Shown piece after piece: positions 62,940-64,000 of a stretch of 64,000 bases of DNA (the stretch's first letter is position 1; each line of letters begins with the position of its first letter). The DNA is from Pseudomonadota bacterium (GTDB taxonomy: Bacteria > Pseudomonadota > Gammaproteobacteria > Burkholderiales > Burkholderiaceae_C). The stretch covers positions 62,001-126,000 of the forward strand of contig JAFEEF010000036.1 of the NCBI GenBank assembly GCA_018241265.1, read 5' to 3'. Below the pieces are notes generated by a model. That model made no database searches. It saw only the letters and a list, made by a program, of their open reading frames with translations, and had not been told where the DNA came from. A program made the translations under genes and the position numbers.

Positions 62940-64000
62940 TCAGCGCGGCAGCGACCGCACCATCGCCAGCAGCACATCCAGCGTCGAGCCGGTCGACACC
63001 TGCACGATCGACGCGGTCTGGTCGGTCGCCAGGCGCGGCAGCCGCTGCACCTCGATGCGCACGTGCTTCAGCGCGCGGTTCAGATCCGCCGCGAGGATCT
63101 CGGACGCTGCCTTGGCCATCGCATATTCGGTCATGCCCCTGGGCCGGTCGTCGATGAAGACCGTGGACGGTACGAAGACCGTCACGCGGCGCTCGCCGAC
63201 GGCTTCTTCCAGCCAGGCACACAGCCGGTGCAGGCCATCGACATAGAAGTCGGCGAGTTCGTCGAAGCCGCGACGATCGAACAGCGTGGCCTTCTTGCGG
63301 TAGATGCGCGGCGTAGCGAAGTAGTAGACCTCGGCCAGCGTTGCGGCATGCGGCCGCAACGCCTCGTAGCCGTCGTCGTCCTTCAGGTCGATGCGGCAGG
63401 CATCGCAGCGGCCGCGGCCGGCCGCATTGACGTCGGCGGCGACGCGTGCCGCATCGTCGGCACCGGCGGCATAGCTGATCGTCACGTGCGCTCCGCCCGC
63501 GGCGAGGATCTTCGCGGTGGTCTCGCCCAGGCCGCGCGAACCGCCGAGCACGACCGCATGCACGCTTGCGAATTCGTCGGCGGCGACCAGGGGCGCGATC
63601 TCCGCCGACGGCGGCTGGGGCTGCGGCGGCGGCCGCCGGAAGGCGCGCAGATCGCCGCGCACGGCGCCGTCGAAGGCGATCGTGAACAGGCCGAAGCGCC
63701 GGTCGTAGCGCTGCACGGCGAACGTCGTCGTCGCGTCGGCGGCCGGCCCGATCAGGTCGAGGCGCAGCGACGAGAACACCGAATGCAGCCCCGGGCACAG
63801 CATGCCGACGCAGTACGACAGCGCCATGATGGCGCCGACCTGCGCATTTCCGATGCGCGCCGAAATGCGTGGAAAGGCTGCGGCCGGTGCAGCATGTCCG
63901 GCCGCATAGCGCGCACCAGCCTGGGCCTCGGGTGCTTCATCGAGCGGCGCCGTCAGCGCACCGAGCGGTCGCGCTTCGGCGCTCGCATCGAGCGATGCCA
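62940..64000 (-). CDS. MaoC-like hot-dog/SDR fusion (5' end beyond window)
   Basis: An open leftward frame from the edge to the stop at 62940, at least 353 residues, with N-terminus missing. The first visible part has PRISARIGNAQVGAIM and VGMLCPGLHSVFSSLRLDL, typical of MaoC-type hot-dog (hydratase or thioesterase-like) domains. After a Pro-rich linker comes an SDR domain with VVLGGSRGLGETTAKIL and a catalytic set VPSTVF and YAMAK. The combination suggests successive steps on an acyl thioester (reductase plus dehydratase), but the substrate is unknown. A start at ATG 63827 would cut the hot-dog domain, so I treat the gene as partial. Confidence 0.8.
   Translation of the reverse strand, partial: ASLDASAEARPLGALTAPLDEAPEAQAGARYAAGHAAPAAAFPRISARIGNAQVGAIMALSYCVGMLCPGLHSVFSSLRLDLIGPAADATTTFAVQRYDRRFGLFTIAFDGAVRGDLRAFRRPPPQPQPPSAEIAPLVAADEFASVHAVVLGGSRGLGETTAKILAAGGAHVTISYAAGADDAARVAADVNAAGRGRCDACRIDLKDDDGYEALRPHAATLAEVYYFATPRIYRKKATLFDRRGFDELADFYVDGLHRLCAWLEEAVGERRVTVFVPSTVFIDDRPRGMTEYAMAKAASEILAADLNRALKHVRIEVQRLPRLATDQTASIVQVSTGSTLDVLLAMVRSLPR

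Overview
The window is GC-rich, densely coding DNA with no rRNA, tRNA, insertion sequence, phage or CRISPR features that I could support. Two things point to a betaproteobacterium, probably Burkholderiales (inference, no species claimed). One is the surE-pcm-nlpD order, apparently leading into rpoS at the left edge. The other is a complete exosortase A (XrtA)/PEP-CTERM exopolysaccharide locus of the kind found in floc- and biofilm-forming betaproteobacteria.

Layout. (1) 1-13.9 kb is ordinary chromosome: surE-pcm-nlpD, a quinone oxidoreductase-like enzyme, a LuxR-type response regulator followed by its likely histidine kinase, an MFS carrier, a metallophosphoesterase, a universal stress protein, DUF4337, DUF2252 and DUF2630 proteins, and a SulP anion transporter. 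(2) 14.2-26.6 kb is the regulatory and target half of the XrtA locus: a FeeM-like N-acyltransferase, the PrsR/PrsK two-component system (PrsR is a sigma-54 activator), a TIGR03013-type sugar transferase, a low-molecular-weight tyrosine phosphatase, a UGT-like glycosyltransferase, the TPR lipoprotein PrsT, and one PEP-CTERM substrate protein behind a well-formed -24/-12 sigma-54 promoter. (3) 26.7-31.2 kb is a leftward four-gene set, ThiF-like E1 enzyme, nitroreductase-like protein, Cys-rich GMC oxidoreductase and SDR, which is not part of the usual XrtA core. (4) 31.7-62.9 kb is a run of 26 rightward genes for polysaccharide assembly: export lipoprotein, chain-length protein, tyrosine autokinase, outer-membrane protein, AAA ATPase, WecB epimerase, deacetylase, FemAB-like protein, XrtA itself, two nucleotide-sugar dehydrogenases, a formyltransferase-deacetylase fusion, several glycosyltransferases, two AsnB-like amidotransferases, a CapK-like ligase, an O-glycosylation ligase, further deacetylases and a methyltransferase. 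(5) At the right edge is the 3' part of a leftward gene encoding a MaoC-like hot-dog domain fused to an SDR domain.

How it fits together (family knowledge plus inference). PrsK would sense an unknown cue and phosphorylate PrsR, which with sigma-54 would switch on the PEP-CTERM protein gene. The PEP-CTERM protein would be secreted, anchored by its C-terminal helix, cleaved by XrtA and attached to or embedded in the exopolysaccharide. The polymer is predicted to be acidic and amino-sugar containing, because the locus encodes a UDP-GlcNAc 2-epimerase, a UDP-HexNAc 6-dehydrogenase, an AlgD-type GDP-mannose dehydrogenase, amidotransferases, deacetylases and a formyltransferase. Many adjacent genes in 31.7-62.9 kb overlap by 1-4 bases (ATGA, GTGA or TGATG junctions), implying translational coupling.

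The least explained parts are the ThiF/nitroreductase/GMC/SDR operon, a 155-bp imperfect palindrome inside the glycosyltransferase operon, CCCTAG-type boxes shared by three intergenic regions of the locus, and the hot-dog/SDR fusion at the right edge. All family assignments are from reading motifs and context, without database searches.
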